This document shows, piece after piece, positions 50,588 to 59,516 of a stretch of 64,000 nucleotides of DNA; position 1 is the first letter of the stretch; every line of letters starts with the position of its first letter. The translations under genes and the position numbers were made by a program. The notes under the pieces are model-generated. The model saw nothing but the letters and a program-made list of their open reading frames with translations, searched no databases and was not told the origin of the DNA. The DNA is from Actinomycetota bacterium (GTDB lineage Bacteria > Actinomycetota > Acidimicrobiia > Acidimicrobiales > Ilumatobacteraceae): assembly GCA_016213625.1 (NCBI GenBank), contig JACQZZ010000116.1:1-64000 (forward strand), written 5' to 3'.

Positions 50588-52684
50588 ATGGACAATTCCG
50601 AACTCGAGACGTCGCCGTTGGCGCCGGATCACACCCCCGCTCCGACGGTCGACACCGCCGCTGACCAGGCCGCGGCTCCGTCCGCCGACCTCGTCGAACG
50701 CAACGACCACGACCACGACGTCGACAACGACCACGACGACGACAGCGATGGCACCGATGCCATCGCCGACCCCACGGTGAGCGCGGCCGCCAAGAAGCGG
50801 CGCCGCGGTTCGCGCGGTGGCAAGAACCGCAAGAAGCCGGCTCGTCCGCAGGCCGACGGGGTCGAGGGGTCGGATGCCGACGACGAGGACGACGACGCTG
50901 ACGATGCCGACGATGCTGATGAGGCGCAGCACGCGCCCATCATCGACACGCTCGAGCACCACCATCCCGAGCTTCCCGAGCGGATGAGCGAGAACAAGCC
51001 GACGGCCGATGCGGCCGATCGCGCGTTGGTGCGCAAGCCGCAGATCGGCGACACGCGGCCGGCGCCCGCTGCGGCGAACGGCGCCGCGGCACCGTCGAAC
51101 GCCAACGCCAACGCCGGCGGCAACGGCACGGGGCAGCGCTCGCGTGCGAAGGGCGGCGCCAAGCAGCCCGCGGGCGGTCGCGAGCGTGCCGGTGGTGCCC
51201 GTGCCGCCACCGATCAGGTCGCGGTCGACGAGGGAGTCGACGAGCGCAGCGAGACCGAGGCCCAGCGCAAGAAGCGCCGCCGTGGCGGCAAGGGTCGCGG
51301 CACGGGAACGGGTACGGGCTCGGCGAGCGTGGCGGTCAGCCGCGCCCAGAGCCTGTCGGAGATGGACCCGGATGTGCTGGAACGGCGCCGTGGTCGCGAG
51401 CGCAACGGTCGACCCGTTGGCCGGTATCTGATGTGCGTGCAGGTGCGCCCCACGCTCACCCAGGTGGCCGTGCTGGAAGGCCGCACCCTCATCGAGCACT
51501 ACGTCAGCCGTCCGGCCGACGACGTCAGCCAGATCCACGGGAACATCTACGTGGGCAAGGTGCAGAACGTGCTGCCCGGCATGGAGGCCGCGTTCGTCGA
51601 CATCGGTACGCCGAAGAACGCGGTGCTCTATCGCGGCGACGTGCAGTACGAGGCCGAGGACATCGTCGAGAAGAACAAGGAGCCGCGCATCGAGCAGATG
51701 CTGCGCGCCAAGCAGCTCATCGTCTGTCAGGTCACCAAGAACCCCATCGGGGCGAAGGGCGCTCGCCTCACGCAAGAGGTGTCGCTGCCCGGGCGCTTCG
51801 TGGTGCTCATCCCGAACTCGAAGACCTATGGCATCTCCAAGCGGCTGCCCGACGACGTGCGCAAGCGCCTTCGCAACATCCTCGACCGTGTGAAGCCCGC
51901 CGAGCACGGCCTCATCGTGCGTACGGCCGCCGAGAACGCCAGTGAGCACGAACTGCGTGCCGACATGACCCGCCTGCTCGACCAGTGGAACGCCATCGAG
52001 GCCAAGGCGAAGAAGGCCCAGGGCCCGTCGCTGCTGTACCGCGAGCCCGAGCTGGCGGTGCGTGTCATCCGCGAGGAGTTCAACGCGGAATACCGCGGCG
52101 TGGTCATCGACGACCAGCGCCTGTACGACGACGTGAAGGACTACGTGTCGGCCTTCAACCCCGAACTCGCCGATCGAGTCGAGTACTTCGACGCCGTCGA
52201 GGACGGCCTGCCGCTGTACGAGCGGTTCCACATCCACGAGCAGCTGCACAAGGCCCTCGACCGCAAGGTGTGGCTGCCCAGCGGCGGCTCGCTGATCATC
52301 GAGCACACCGAGGCGCTGACGGTCATCGACGTGAACACCGGCAAGAACGTGGGCACCTCGAACCTCGAGGAGACCGTGTTCCGCAACAACCTCGAGGCCG
52401 CCGAAGAGGTGGCCAAGCAGCTGCGCCTGCGCGACATCGGCGGCATCGTGGTCATCGACTTCATCGACATGGAGATCAAGGAGAACCGCCGCAAGGTGGT
52501 CGACTCGTTCCGTGGCGCGCTGGCCCGCGACAAGACCCGCACGCAGGTGTTCGACATCAGCGAGCTCGGTCTGGTGGAGATGACCCGCAAGCGCATCGGC
52601 GAGGGTCTGCTGGTGAACTTCGCCGATCAGTGCCCGAACTGCGAGGGCCGCGGACTGGTCATCGACAAGGCCATGCTCGAATGA
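50588..52684 (+). CDS. rne: Ribonuclease E/G family endoribonuclease
   Basis: 698 residues. The first ~275 are a low-complexity tail: acidic blocks (DHDHDVDNDHDDDSDG, DADDEDDDADDADDADE) alternating with Lys/Arg blocks (AAKKRRRGSRGGKNRKK, RKKRRRGGKGRG). It is probably an RNA- and protein-binding scaffold placed N-terminally, as in other actinobacterial RNase E. The catalytic half begins with the S1 domain (IHGNIYVGKVQNVLPGMEAAFVDIG) and 5'-sensor region. DNase-I-like residues are in LTVIDVNTGKNVG and IGGIVVIDFIDME, and a Zn-link CPNCEGRG follows near the end. It processes rRNA and turns over mRNA. It lies 13 nt after DUF2344 and upstream of rplU. Confidence 0.93.
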   Translation: MDNSELETSPLAPDHTPAPTVDTAADQAAAPSADLVERNDHDHDVDNDHDDDSDGTDAIADPTVSAAAKKRRRGSRGGKNRKKPARPQADGVEGSDADDEDDDADDADDADEAQHAPIIDTLEHHHPELPERMSENKPTADAADRALVRKPQIGDTRPAPAAANGAAAPSNANANAGGNGTGQRSRAKGGAKQPAGGRERAGGARAATDQVAVDEGVDERSETEAQRKKRRRGGKGRGTGTGTGSASVAVSRAQSLSEMDPDVLERRRGRERNGRPVGRYLMCVQVRPTLTQVAVLEGRTLIEHYVSRPADDVSQIHGNIYVGKVQNVLPGMEAAFVDIGTPKNAVLYRGDVQYEAEDIVEKNKEPRIEQMLRAKQLIVCQVTKNPIGAKGARLTQEVSLPGRFVVLIPNSKTYGISKRLPDDVRKRLRNILDRVKPAEHGLIVRTAAENASEHELRADMTRLLDQWNAIEAKAKKAQGPSLLYREPELAVRVIREEFNAEYRGVVIDDQRLYDDVKDYVSAFNPELADRVEYFDAVEDGLPLYERFHIHEQLHKALDRKVWLPSGGSLIIEHTEALTVIDVNTGKNVGTSNLEETVFRNNLEAAEEVAKQLRLRDIGGIVVIDFIDMEIKENRRKVVDSFRGALARDKTRTQVFDISELGLVEMTRKRIGEGLLVNFADQCPNCEGRGLVIDKAMLE

Positions 52685-52690
52685 CCCCCG

Positions 52691-52716
52691 TGCATCAGAA
52701 CTTAAGTTCTGGTGCA
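52691..52716. promoter_or_regulatory. 26-nt palindrome between rne and rplU
   Basis: A 13-bp inverted repeat (one mismatch) centred on AGAACTTAAGTTCT begins 6 nt after the rne stop and ends just upstream of the rplU -35 region. It may terminate rne or act as an operator for the ribosomal protein operon. Its core recurs at 56938-56974. Confidence 0.55.
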
Positions 52717-52742
52717 GGGTGTCGAGGCCCTACCTACGCCGC

Positions 52743-52748
52743 TAGGAT
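52743..52748 (+). promoter_or_regulatory. -10 box of rplU
   Basis: TAGGAT 9 nt before ATG 52758, with a weak -35 (TGTCGA, 52720-52725) 17 bp upstream; no Shine-Dalgarno. Suggests a leaderless ribosomal-protein mRNA. Confidence 0.5.
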
Positions 52749-52757
52749 CGCAGGGCT

Positions 52758-53069
52758 ATGTATGCAGTGATCGCTTCCGGTGGGAAACAAGCCCGAGTCG
52801 AGGAAGGCCAGCAGATCCATGTGGAACTGCTGAACGCCGAACAGGGCTCCGACGTTTCCCTCACCCCCGTCCTCCTGGTCGACGGCGACAATGTGCTCGC
52901 CACGCCCGACCAGCTGAAGGGCGCCACCGTCACCGCCAAGGTGGTCGGCTGGGCCAAGGGCCCCAAGATCGACGGTTTCACGTACAAGCGGCGCACCAAC
53001 CAGCGCCGTCGGTACGGCCACCGTCAGAAGTACCACGTCGTCGAGATCACCTCCATCAAGAAGGGCTGA
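52758..53069 (+). CDS. rplU: 50S ribosomal protein L21
   Basis: 103 residues, usual length. [18 protein letters not shown] at the start, then [19 protein letters not shown], with KRR-x-GHRQ near the end as the L21 signature. It binds 23S rRNA. rpmA follows after 5 nt. Confidence 0.97.
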   Translation: MYAVIASGGKQARVEEGQQIHVELLNAEQGSDVSLTPVLLVDGDNVLATPDQLKGATVTAKVVGWAKGPKIDGFTYKRRTNQRRRYGHRQKYHVVEITSIKKG

Positions 53070-53074
53070 CCGAA

Positions 53075-53329
53075 ATGTCGAAGACCAAGGGCGGCGGCTC
53101 TACTCGTAACGGCCGCGACAGCAACGCACAGCGCCTCGGCGTGAAGGCCTTCGGTGGCACCACGGTCACCGCCGGCGCCATTCTCGTCCGCCAGCGCGGC
53201 ACCCGTTTCCACCCTGGCCGCAACGTCGGCATCGGTGGCGACGACACCCTGTTCGCACTCACCGACGGTCAGGTGAAGTTCGGCGAGCGCAAGGGCCGCC
53301 GGGTCATCGACATCGAACCCGTCGCCTGA
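53075..53329 (+). CDS. rpmA: 50S ribosomal protein L27
   Basis: 84 residues. [26 protein letters not shown], with [10 protein letters not shown] as the L27 signature, then [19 protein letters not shown]. The N-terminus begins MSKTKGGGS directly, so no Firmicutes-type cleaved extension. It acts at the peptidyl-transferase centre. Confidence 0.97.
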   Translation: MSKTKGGGSTRNGRDSNAQRLGVKAFGGTTVTAGAILVRQRGTRFHPGRNVGIGGDDTLFALTDGQVKFGERKGRRVIDIEPVA

Positions 53330-53348
53330 GCAACCAGATCTGCACGAA

Positions 53349-53380
53349 GGCCCGGCCCTCCTCGGAGGCGCCGGGCCTTT
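53349..53380 (+). terminator. Rho-independent terminator after rpmA
   Basis: GGCCCGGC pairs with GCCGGGCC (8 bp), extended inside by CCTCC/GGAGG, then TTTG. It lies 19 nt after the rpmA stop and may also serve the convergent dgt-like gene. Confidence 0.8.
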
Positions 53381-53417
53381 GTCGTTTCCCGACCGGTCGT
53401 TTTCGGACCGGTCGTTG

Positions 53418-54542
53418 TCAGACGGGCGTGTCGATGCCCTTCGGCAGTCGGTCGAGCGGCCAGTCGAGCAACGTGACGCCTTGCCGGCAGGCGAAGCGGT
53501 CGGTCATGCCGCCCACGTAGGTGACCGCGGCGTGCACGGCTTCGGCGCTGCCACCCTCGAACTCGTTCGGGTCGGGCAGTTCGGCGGGGCGCGCGGCGTA
53601 GTACTCGACGAGTGCGCGCAGCAGGCTGACCACCGCCGAGGCCTGCTCCTTGCTGGCCGGGCGGAGGTAGATGTTCTCGTAGTTGAACCGGCGGAACTCG
53701 GCGAGCGCTTCGGCCTGACGGGCCACCATGCCGATGCGGCCGGCCTCGGCCGCGGCGTCGATCATCCCGTAGATGAACGCGCCCAGCTGCTCGCGACGGG
53801 TGACGCCGCAGCGGTCGCGCACCAGCGCGGGCAACATGTCGGGCGACACCACGCCCGACGCCACCGCGTCCTCGAAGTCGTGGCACACGTAGGCGATGCG
53901 GTCGGCCCAGCTGACGACTTCGCCCTCGGGCGTGCCCGGCGCGGGCCTGCTCCACGAGTGGTTGCGGATGCCATCGAGGGTCTCGCTGCACAGGTTGAGC
54001 GACGTGAGCGTGACATCGGCGCCCCAGGTGGCGTGGTCGAACCCGCCCGGCACGAACGGGCTGAGCGCGTCCTCGCTGGCGTGACCGCCGGGGCCGTGGC
54101 CGCAATCGTGGCCCAACGCGATGGCTTCGGTGAGCGCGACGTTCAGTCCGAGCGCACGGGCGACGCTGACCGCCACCTGCGCCACCTCCAGCGCGTGGGT
54201 GAGTCGCGTGCGCTGGTGGTCGTCGGGGAACACGAACACCTGTGTCTTGCCCGCCAGCCGTCGGAACGCCGAGGCGTGGAGGATGCGATCGCGGTCGCGC
54301 TCGAAGCAGGTGCGCCACGGGTCGGCCTGTTCGTCGATGGCCCGGTGCCCGGCATCGTGGCTGCGGGTGGCGAGCGTGGCGAGCATCTCGTGCTCGCGTT
54401 CCTCGCGAGCAGTGCGGGGGAGGAGGAGGTTGCTGCCACTGCCCGCCCATGAGTTGGCGTGGGCGAGATGGATGCCCGCGGGTGCCCGATGGCCCGACAT
54501 CGTGGAGGCCCATTTCTCGGCTCGCTCGTCCATCTCGGTCAT
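53418..54542 (-). CDS. dgt: dGTPase-like HD-domain triphosphohydrolase
   Basis: This 374-residue HD-family dNTP triphosphohydrolase converts dNTPs to deoxynucleoside and triphosphate. The HD motifs are visible: RRLAGKTQVFVFPDDHQRTRLTHALE, then LGHDCGHGPGGHASEDAL (His-Asp) and a later Asp in WADRIAYVCHDFEDA. The start ATG 54542 has TACGCT 7 nt upstream, supporting it over later Met codons. Paired divergently with obgE (55 bp), it shares the promoter region. Homologs are often placed near dnaG in actinobacteria; here the neighbour is obgE. Confidence 0.88.
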   Translation of the reverse strand: MTEMDERAEKWASTMSGHRAPAGIHLAHANSWAGSGSNLLLPRTAREEREHEMLATLATRSHDAGHRAIDEQADPWRTCFERDRDRILHASAFRRLAGKTQVFVFPDDHQRTRLTHALEVAQVAVSVARALGLNVALTEAIALGHDCGHGPGGHASEDALSPFVPGGFDHATWGADVTLTSLNLCSETLDGIRNHSWSRPAPGTPEGEVVSWADRIAYVCHDFEDAVASGVVSPDMLPALVRDRCGVTRREQLGAFIYGMIDAAAEAGRIGMVARQAEALAEFRRFNYENIYLRPASKEQASAVVSLLRALVEYYAARPAELPDPNEFEGGSAEAVHAAVTYVGGMTDRFACRQGVTLLDWPLDRLPKGIDTPV

Positions 54543-54549
54543 CCGCGCC

Positions 54550-54586
54550 AGCGTACCGACCCGGCACGGCGGCGTGCCGGTAGCCT
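54550..54586. promoter_or_regulatory. Divergent promoters of dgt and obgE
   Basis: TACGCT on the minus strand (54555-54550) is 7 nt before the dgt ATG. TAGCCT on the plus strand (54581-54586) is 11 nt before the obgE ATG. Both look like -10 boxes of short-leader or leaderless transcripts. Confidence 0.5.
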
Positions 54587-54597
54587 CTGAGGGTCCT

Positions 54598-55839
54598 ATG
54601 AGCAGCGGATTCGTCGACGAAGCACAACTGAACGTGACGGCCGGCGACGGTGGCGCCGGCTGTGTGTCGTTCCGTCGCGAGGGTCCGGTTGCCTTCGGCG
54701 GTCCCAACGGTGGCGATGGCGGCAAGGGTGGCGACATCTGGCTCGTCGCCGATCGCAACGTCGCCTCGCTGTTGGCGTTCAAGGATCACCCGCACCGCAA
54801 GGCCGACAACGGCGTGCACGGCCAGGGCAAGGACATGCACGGCAAGCGCGGCAAGGACCTCGAGGTGCACGTGCCCGAGGGCACCGTGGTCACCGATCTC
54901 TACACCGGTGAACTGCTGGCCGACCTCGCCAACCACGGCGACCGTTGGATGTGCGCTGCCGGCGGCCGTGGCGGCCGTGGCAACGCGAAGTTCGCCAGCA
55001 ACCGGCGCCGCGCCCCAACGTTCGCCGAACAGGGCGAGCACGGCGAAGAGAAGTGGTTGAAGCTCGAACTGAAGCTCATGGCCGACGTCGCGCTGGTGGG
55101 CTTCCCCAACGTGGGCAAGAGCACGCTCATCAGCGTCATCAGCGCGGCCAAGCCGAAGATCGCCAACTATCCGTTCACCACGCTCGAGCCGAACCTCGGC
55201 GTGGTGCGCCAGCCCGGTCTCACCGAGTTCGTCGTCGCCGACATCCCGGGCCTCATCGAAGGTGCCAGCGAGGGCAAAGGCCTCGGCCACCAGTTCCTCA
55301 AGCACATCGAGCGCGCCCGCGTGCTGTGCATCATGGTCGACCTCGAGAACATCGACGGACCCGACCCGCAGGAACAGGAGCGCGTGCTGCTGCACGAGTT
55401 GGGCGAGTACCAGCCCGAACTGCTCGAGCGGCCGCGCCTCGTGGTGGGCACCAAGGGCGACAGCGCCATCTTCGACTGGGATGGCGAGGTCATCAGCTCC
55501 ATCACCAATCAGGGCGTGCGCGAGCTCGTGCAGCGATTGTCGGCGCTGGTGCACCAAGCCCGACAGGCGCAGCCCGACACAGAAGGCATCGTCATCATTC
55601 GGCCCGAGGCCGAGGGTGCTCGCGTGGATCGACTCGGTGAGCACGAGTTCCGGCTCATCGGCAAGCAGGTTGAGCGAGTCGTCGCGCTGAACGACGTCAC
55701 CACGCCGGAGGCACTGTCGTACATCGACTACGCACTCAAGCGGTTGAACGTGCCGAAGATGCTCGCCCGGGCCGGTGCCCGCGACGGCGACATCGTGTGG
55801 ATCGCCGGATTCAGTTTCGAGTACCAGGAAGAGGCCTGA
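54598..55839 (+). CDS. obgE: GTPase Obg/CgtA
   Basis: This 413-residue ribosome-assembly and stress GTPase has a glycine-rich OBG fold (~2-158; GDGGAGCVSFRREG, GGPNGGDGGKGGD). The G domain has G1 GFPNVGKSTL, switch NYPFTTLEPNLG, G3 DIPGLIEGA and G4 VVGTKGD. The C-terminal OCT domain (~340-413) ends GDIVWIAGFSFEYQEE. G4 is TKGD instead of NKxD, a variant worth noting. proB begins 2 nt after the stop. Confidence 0.95.
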   Translation: MSSGFVDEAQLNVTAGDGGAGCVSFRREGPVAFGGPNGGDGGKGGDIWLVADRNVASLLAFKDHPHRKADNGVHGQGKDMHGKRGKDLEVHVPEGTVVTDLYTGELLADLANHGDRWMCAAGGRGGRGNAKFASNRRRAPTFAEQGEHGEEKWLKLELKLMADVALVGFPNVGKSTLISVISAAKPKIANYPFTTLEPNLGVVRQPGLTEFVVADIPGLIEGASEGKGLGHQFLKHIERARVLCIMVDLENIDGPDPQEQERVLLHELGEYQPELLERPRLVVGTKGDSAIFDWDGEVISSITNQGVRELVQRLSALVHQARQAQPDTEGIVIIRPEAEGARVDRLGEHEFRLIGKQVERVVALNDVTTPEALSYIDYALKRLNVPKMLARAGARDGDIVWIAGFSFEYQEEA

Positions 55840-55841
55840 CC

Positions 55842-56927
55842 GTGCGGGTCGTGGCCAAGATCGGGACGTCGTCGATCACCGATCAGATGGGCGTCATCGA
55901 TGTCGGGGTCATCGACACGATGTGCGACCAGCTCGCGGCGCTGCGCGCTGCGGGTCACGAAGTGGTGCTGGTCAGTTCGGGCGCGGTGTCGGCCGGCGTG
56001 TCGGCGCTGGGGCTCCCCAGCCGGCCCACCGACATGCCCACGCTGCAGGCCATCTCCGCGGCCGGACAGAGCCGGTTGATGGAGACCTACAACCGGTCGC
56101 TACATCGTCACGACCTGGTGGCCGCGCAGGTGTTGTTGGTGCCGCACGATTTCGTCGACCGCCGCCAGTACCTCCACACGCGCCAGACCCTGGTGCGATT
56201 GATGGAGCTGGGGTGTGTGCCCATCGTCAACGAGAACGACGCCATCGCGGCCGACGAACTGCGCTTCGGCGACAACGACCGCATCGCCACGCTCGTGGCC
56301 CACAACGTCGCCGCGGATCTCCTCGTGCTGCTCACCGACATGCCCGGGCTGTACACCGCCGATCCGCGCACCGACACGTCGGCCACGCTCATCGACACCG
56401 TGCCGGCCGACGACCCGTTGCTCTCGGTGGAGGCCACCAAGTCGGGCAGCACTCGGGGCAGCGGTGGCATGGCCAGCAAGCTGTCGGCGGCGCGGATGGC
56501 GTCGTGGGCAGGTGTGCGCGCGGTCATCGCCAGTTCGTCACGGCCCGACGTGTTGATCGACGCGGTGAAGGGGCTCGACGTGGGCACCACGTTCCTGCCC
56601 AGCAGCCGGAACCTGCCGGCCCGCAAGCTGTGGATCGGCTTCGCCACCAACGTCGAGGGTCGCCTGGTGGTCGACGACGGCGCACGCCGTGCGCTCCTCG
56701 AACGCGGCACTTCGCTGCTGCCGGCGGGCATCACCGAGGTCGCTGGTTCGTTCGCTGCGGGCGACGTGGTCGACATCTGCGATCAGCAGGGCAACACGCT
56801 GGCTCGCGGCCTCGCCCTGGTCGACAGCGACGTCATGCGCGACATCAAGGGTCGCCGCACCAGCGAGCTGCCCACCAGCGTCGCCCATGAGGCCGTCCAC
56901 CGCGACGACCTCATGCTCCTCGTCTGA
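55842..56927 (+). CDS. proB: Glutamate 5-kinase
   Basis: This 361-residue enzyme catalyses the first step of proline synthesis. The amino-acid-kinase domain has VVAKIGTSSITD, VLVSSGAVSAG, VPIVNENDAIA and FGDNDRIATLVA. GSGGMASKLSAA is followed by a C-terminal PUA domain (~275-361, KLWIGFATNVEGRLVVDDGAR). The GTG start comes two bases after obgE, a common obgE-proB order; proA is not in the window. Confidence 0.96.
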   Translation: MRVVAKIGTSSITDQMGVIDVGVIDTMCDQLAALRAAGHEVVLVSSGAVSAGVSALGLPSRPTDMPTLQAISAAGQSRLMETYNRSLHRHDLVAAQVLLVPHDFVDRRQYLHTRQTLVRLMELGCVPIVNENDAIAADELRFGDNDRIATLVAHNVAADLLVLLTDMPGLYTADPRTDTSATLIDTVPADDPLLSVEATKSGSTRGSGGMASKLSAARMASWAGVRAVIASSSRPDVLIDAVKGLDVGTTFLPSSRNLPARKLWIGFATNVEGRLVVDDGARRALLERGTSLLPAGITEVAGSFAAGDVVDICDQQGNTLARGLALVDSDVMRDIKGRRTSELPTSVAHEAVHRDDLMLLV

Positions 56928-56937
56928 CCGCGCAACA

Positions 56938-56974
56938 GAACTTAAGTTCGCGCGTTGGAACTTAAGTTCGCGCG
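56938..56974. repeat. Duplicated palindromic repeat between proB and murJ
   Basis: GAACTTAAGTTCGCGCG occurs at 56938-56954 and 56958-56974 (20-nt period). Each copy contains the 12-bp palindrome also found upstream of rplU. The murJ stop codon TAA lies inside the second copy. The position between convergent genes suits bidirectional termination or a REP-like element. Confidence 0.65.
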
Positions 56975-58536
56975 AAGCGGGTCTTGAGTTGGGTGAGCTC
57001 GGGCACCTTCAGCACCGCCAACATGCCCACGTACACCGCTGCTCCGGCGAGGGTGCACACGATCACGCGTAGCCAGGCGCCGGCGCCGGCGTTGTCGCCC
57101 ACGAGTCGGGCGACGAGCCAGACGACCTCGGCCATCACCACCGAGGCGAGCGCCATTCGGTACAGCCCAGACAGCAGCGGCTTCAGCGGGAAGCCCGGCA
57201 CCTTGTACGCCACGATCTGCAGTGACCACAACGCGCTGATGAGGTACGCGAGGGCGAATGCGGCGCCGAGCCCCAGCAGGCCCCAGCGGTCGACGAACAG
57301 CAGCGCGAGCACGATGTTGATGATGTTCTCGAACACGTTGATGACGAACGGGGTGCGCGCATCCTGGTGCGCATAGAACACGCGGATGACGAACAGGTAG
57401 ATGGAGAACCCGACGAGCCCGAGCGCGAATCCGCCGAGGGCGCGTGAGGTGACCAGCGCGTCCTCGGGGGTGACGTTGCCGTGCTGGAAGGCCGCGCCCA
57501 CGATGGCCCGCCGCAGGACGAACAGGCCGAATCCCGCAGGGAGCGTGACGAGGGCGATGAGCCGCACACCGAGTGAGGTGCGGTCGATGAGCGCGGGGCG
57601 ATCCCGGCGGTTGATCGCGCTGCTCATCTCCGGGAGGAACGTGGTGGCGATCGACACTGCGAGGAGGCCATGGGGGAGCACGAACCACAGGTACGCCCTC
57701 GAGTAGGCGAAGACCGACCCATCACCGCCGCGCAGGAGGTTGCGGATGACGATGACCGCGATCTGGTTGGCGACCACGTAGCCCAGCGCCCATCCCGACA
57801 GCGTGCGCAGGGTGGCCACCGCGGGGTGGCGGAAGTCCGGCTTGAAGCGCAGCCGCACCTTGGCCGCCATCAGTGCCGGCACGAGCGCGAAGGCCATCAC
57901 CGCGATGCCCAGGGTGGCGCCACCGCCGAGGAGCCACCGCAACTGCGAGTCGTCGAGCACGTCCTGCAGGGTCGGCACGGCGCCGTCGGTGACGCTGGGG
58001 ACGAGCAGCAACGAGGCGATGACGACCACGTTGGACAACGCGGGAACCCACGCGGCGGCGAAGAAGCGCCGGCGTGCGTTGAGGATTGCCGACGCGAGTG
58101 CGTTGAGGCCGTAGAAGAAGATCTGGATGAGGAAGATGCGGGCCAGCACCGTGCCCACCTGGCGGTACTGCGTGGCGTCGACGTTCTCGCTGGTGAGCAG
58201 TGAGTAGAGGCGGAACACCAGTGGGGCGGCCAACACGGCCATCACGGTGACGGCACCCATCACCACCACGGCGACGCTGACCACTGCGCTCGTGCCGTCG
58301 TCGTCGTCCTCGTCGCGCAGGCGGGTGAACAGCGGGACGAGGCTGGAGCTCAACACGCCGCCGATGAGGAGCTCGTAGATCATGTTGGGCGTGCCGTTGG
58401 CGAGGTCGTACGCGTCGGCGACGGCGCTGGGTGTGCCGAGCACTGCGCCCAACACGGCCACGCGGACGACGCCGGTGACCCGCGACACCGCAGTGCCGGT
58501 GGCGACCGCGACGTTCGACTTCAGCAGGCTGCCCAC
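56962..58536 (-). CDS. murJ: Lipid II flippase MurJ (MviN family)
   Basis: This 524-residue polytopic MOP-superfamily protein has about 14 transmembrane segments and moves lipid II across the membrane. The N-terminus SNVAVATGTAVSRVTGVVRV, then YDLANGTPNMIYELLIGGVLSSSLVPLF, is the MurJ/MviN signature. LLRGGDGSVFAYSRAYLWFVLPHGLLAVSIATTFLPEMS (seen in parts) follows in the middle. The GTG start has TACCCT 7 nt upstream on the minus strand. No long cytoplasmic pseudokinase tail as in mycobacterial MviN; this is a short form. Confidence 0.93.
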   Translation of the reverse strand: MGSLLKSNVAVATGTAVSRVTGVVRVAVLGAVLGTPSAVADAYDLANGTPNMIYELLIGGVLSSSLVPLFTRLRDEDDDDGTSAVVSVAVVVMGAVTVMAVLAAPLVFRLYSLLTSENVDATQYRQVGTVLARIFLIQIFFYGLNALASAILNARRRFFAAAWVPALSNVVVIASLLLVPSVTDGAVPTLQDVLDDSQLRWLLGGGATLGIAVMAFALVPALMAAKVRLRFKPDFRHPAVATLRTLSGWALGYVVANQIAVIVIRNLLRGGDGSVFAYSRAYLWFVLPHGLLAVSIATTFLPEMSSAINRRDRPALIDRTSLGVRLIALVTLPAGFGLFVLRRAIVGAAFQHGNVTPEDALVTSRALGGFALGLVGFSIYLFVIRVFYAHQDARTPFVINVFENIINIVLALLFVDRWGLLGLGAAFALAYLISALWSLQIVAYKVPGFPLKPLLSGLYRMALASVVMAEVVWLVARLVGDNAGAGAWLRVIVCTLAGAAVYVGMLAVLKVPELTQLKTRFART

Positions 58537-58596
58537 TGCTCAGAGGGTAGTCGGCAGGCCTTGCCCGGGATGGGCGAGTGAGCGCCCGGCGTCCGA

Positions 58597-58627
58597 TTGA
58601 CCTGAGGGTCAAGGCGACCGATAGGGT
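58597..58627 (+). promoter_or_regulatory. Promoter with palindromic operator of the MoxR operon
   Basis: TTGACC (58597-58602) is a -35 candidate and TAGGGT (58622-58627) the -10, with a long 19-bp spacer. TTGACC-TGAG-GGTCAA is a perfect 6-bp inverted repeat overlapping the -35. Only 6 nt separate the -10 from ATG 58634. Confidence 0.5.
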
Positions 58628-58633
58628 GCCCAC

Positions 58634-59500
58634 ATGGCTCAACGCTTCGAGAGCGTCGCGCAGGTCCGTCAGGGCCTGAAGGACGTCAACTACCTGGCCG
58701 ACGACGGAATCGCCGGTGTGGCCTTCCTCGCCGACCGTTTGGACAAGCCCGTGCTCGTCGAGGGTCCGGCCGGTACCGGCAAGACCCAGCTCGCCAAGAG
58801 CATCGCCGAGATGACCGGCTCGCGGCTCATCCGCCTGCAGTGCTACGAGGGCCTCGACGAGAGCAAGGCGCTCTACGAGTGGAACTACAAGAAGCAGCTG
58901 CTGCGCATCCAGGCCGACAAGAACAGCGACTCGTGGACCGAGGTGCACGACGACATCTTCAGCGACGAGTTCCTGCTCACCCGTCCGTTGCTCGAGGCCA
59001 TCACCGCGCCGGATCCCGTGGTGCTGCTCATCGACGAAGTCGACCGCGTGGAGGTGGAGACCGAGGCGCTGCTGCTCGAGATCCTCTCCGAATACCAGGT
59101 CTCCATCCCCGAGCTGGGCACGCTCACGGCCACGCAGATCCCGATGGTGTTCCTCACCTCGAACAACACGCGTGAGCTCAGCGAGGCGTTGAAGCGCCGC
59201 TGCCTGTACCTGCACGTGGACTACCCGAGCATGGAGCGCGAGAAGGAGATCGTCCTCACTCGCGTGCCCGAGGTGAGCGACAACCTGGCCGACCAGATCG
59301 CTCGCATCGTGCGCAGCATCCGCCAGCTCGACCTGAAGAAGGCCCCGAGCGTGAGCGAGACCATCGACTGGGCGCGCACCCTGGTGCTGCTCGGCATCGA
59401 GAGCATCGACGCACAGCAGGCCAAGGAGACTCTCCACATCCTGCTGAAGTACCAGACCGACATCGCCAAGGCAGCCAAGGAACTGTCGGTCGACAAGTAG
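58634..59500 (+). CDS. MoxR-family AAA+ ATPase
   Basis: 288 residues. Walker A GPAGTGKTQLAKS, Walker B VVLLIDEVDRVEVETEALLLE, sensor-1 FLTSNNTRELSEALKRRCL. It has MoxR/CbbQ-type features, including RLQCYEGLDESKALYEWNY. Such ATPases act with VWA-domain partners to insert metals or remodel complexes. The partner gene follows after 16 nt. No cytochrome, CO-dehydrogenase or methanol-dehydrogenase genes are nearby, so the client is unknown. Confidence 0.9.
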   Translation: MAQRFESVAQVRQGLKDVNYLADDGIAGVAFLADRLDKPVLVEGPAGTGKTQLAKSIAEMTGSRLIRLQCYEGLDESKALYEWNYKKQLLRIQADKNSDSWTEVHDDIFSDEFLLTRPLLEAITAPDPVVLLIDEVDRVEVETEALLLEILSEYQVSIPELGTLTATQIPMVFLTSNNTRELSEALKRRCLYLHVDYPSMEREKEIVLTRVPEVSDNLADQIARIVRSIRQLDLKKAPSVSETIDWARTLVLLGIESIDAQQAKETLHILLKYQTDIAKAAKELSVDK

Positions 59501-59516
59501 TCGGGCCACGACACTC

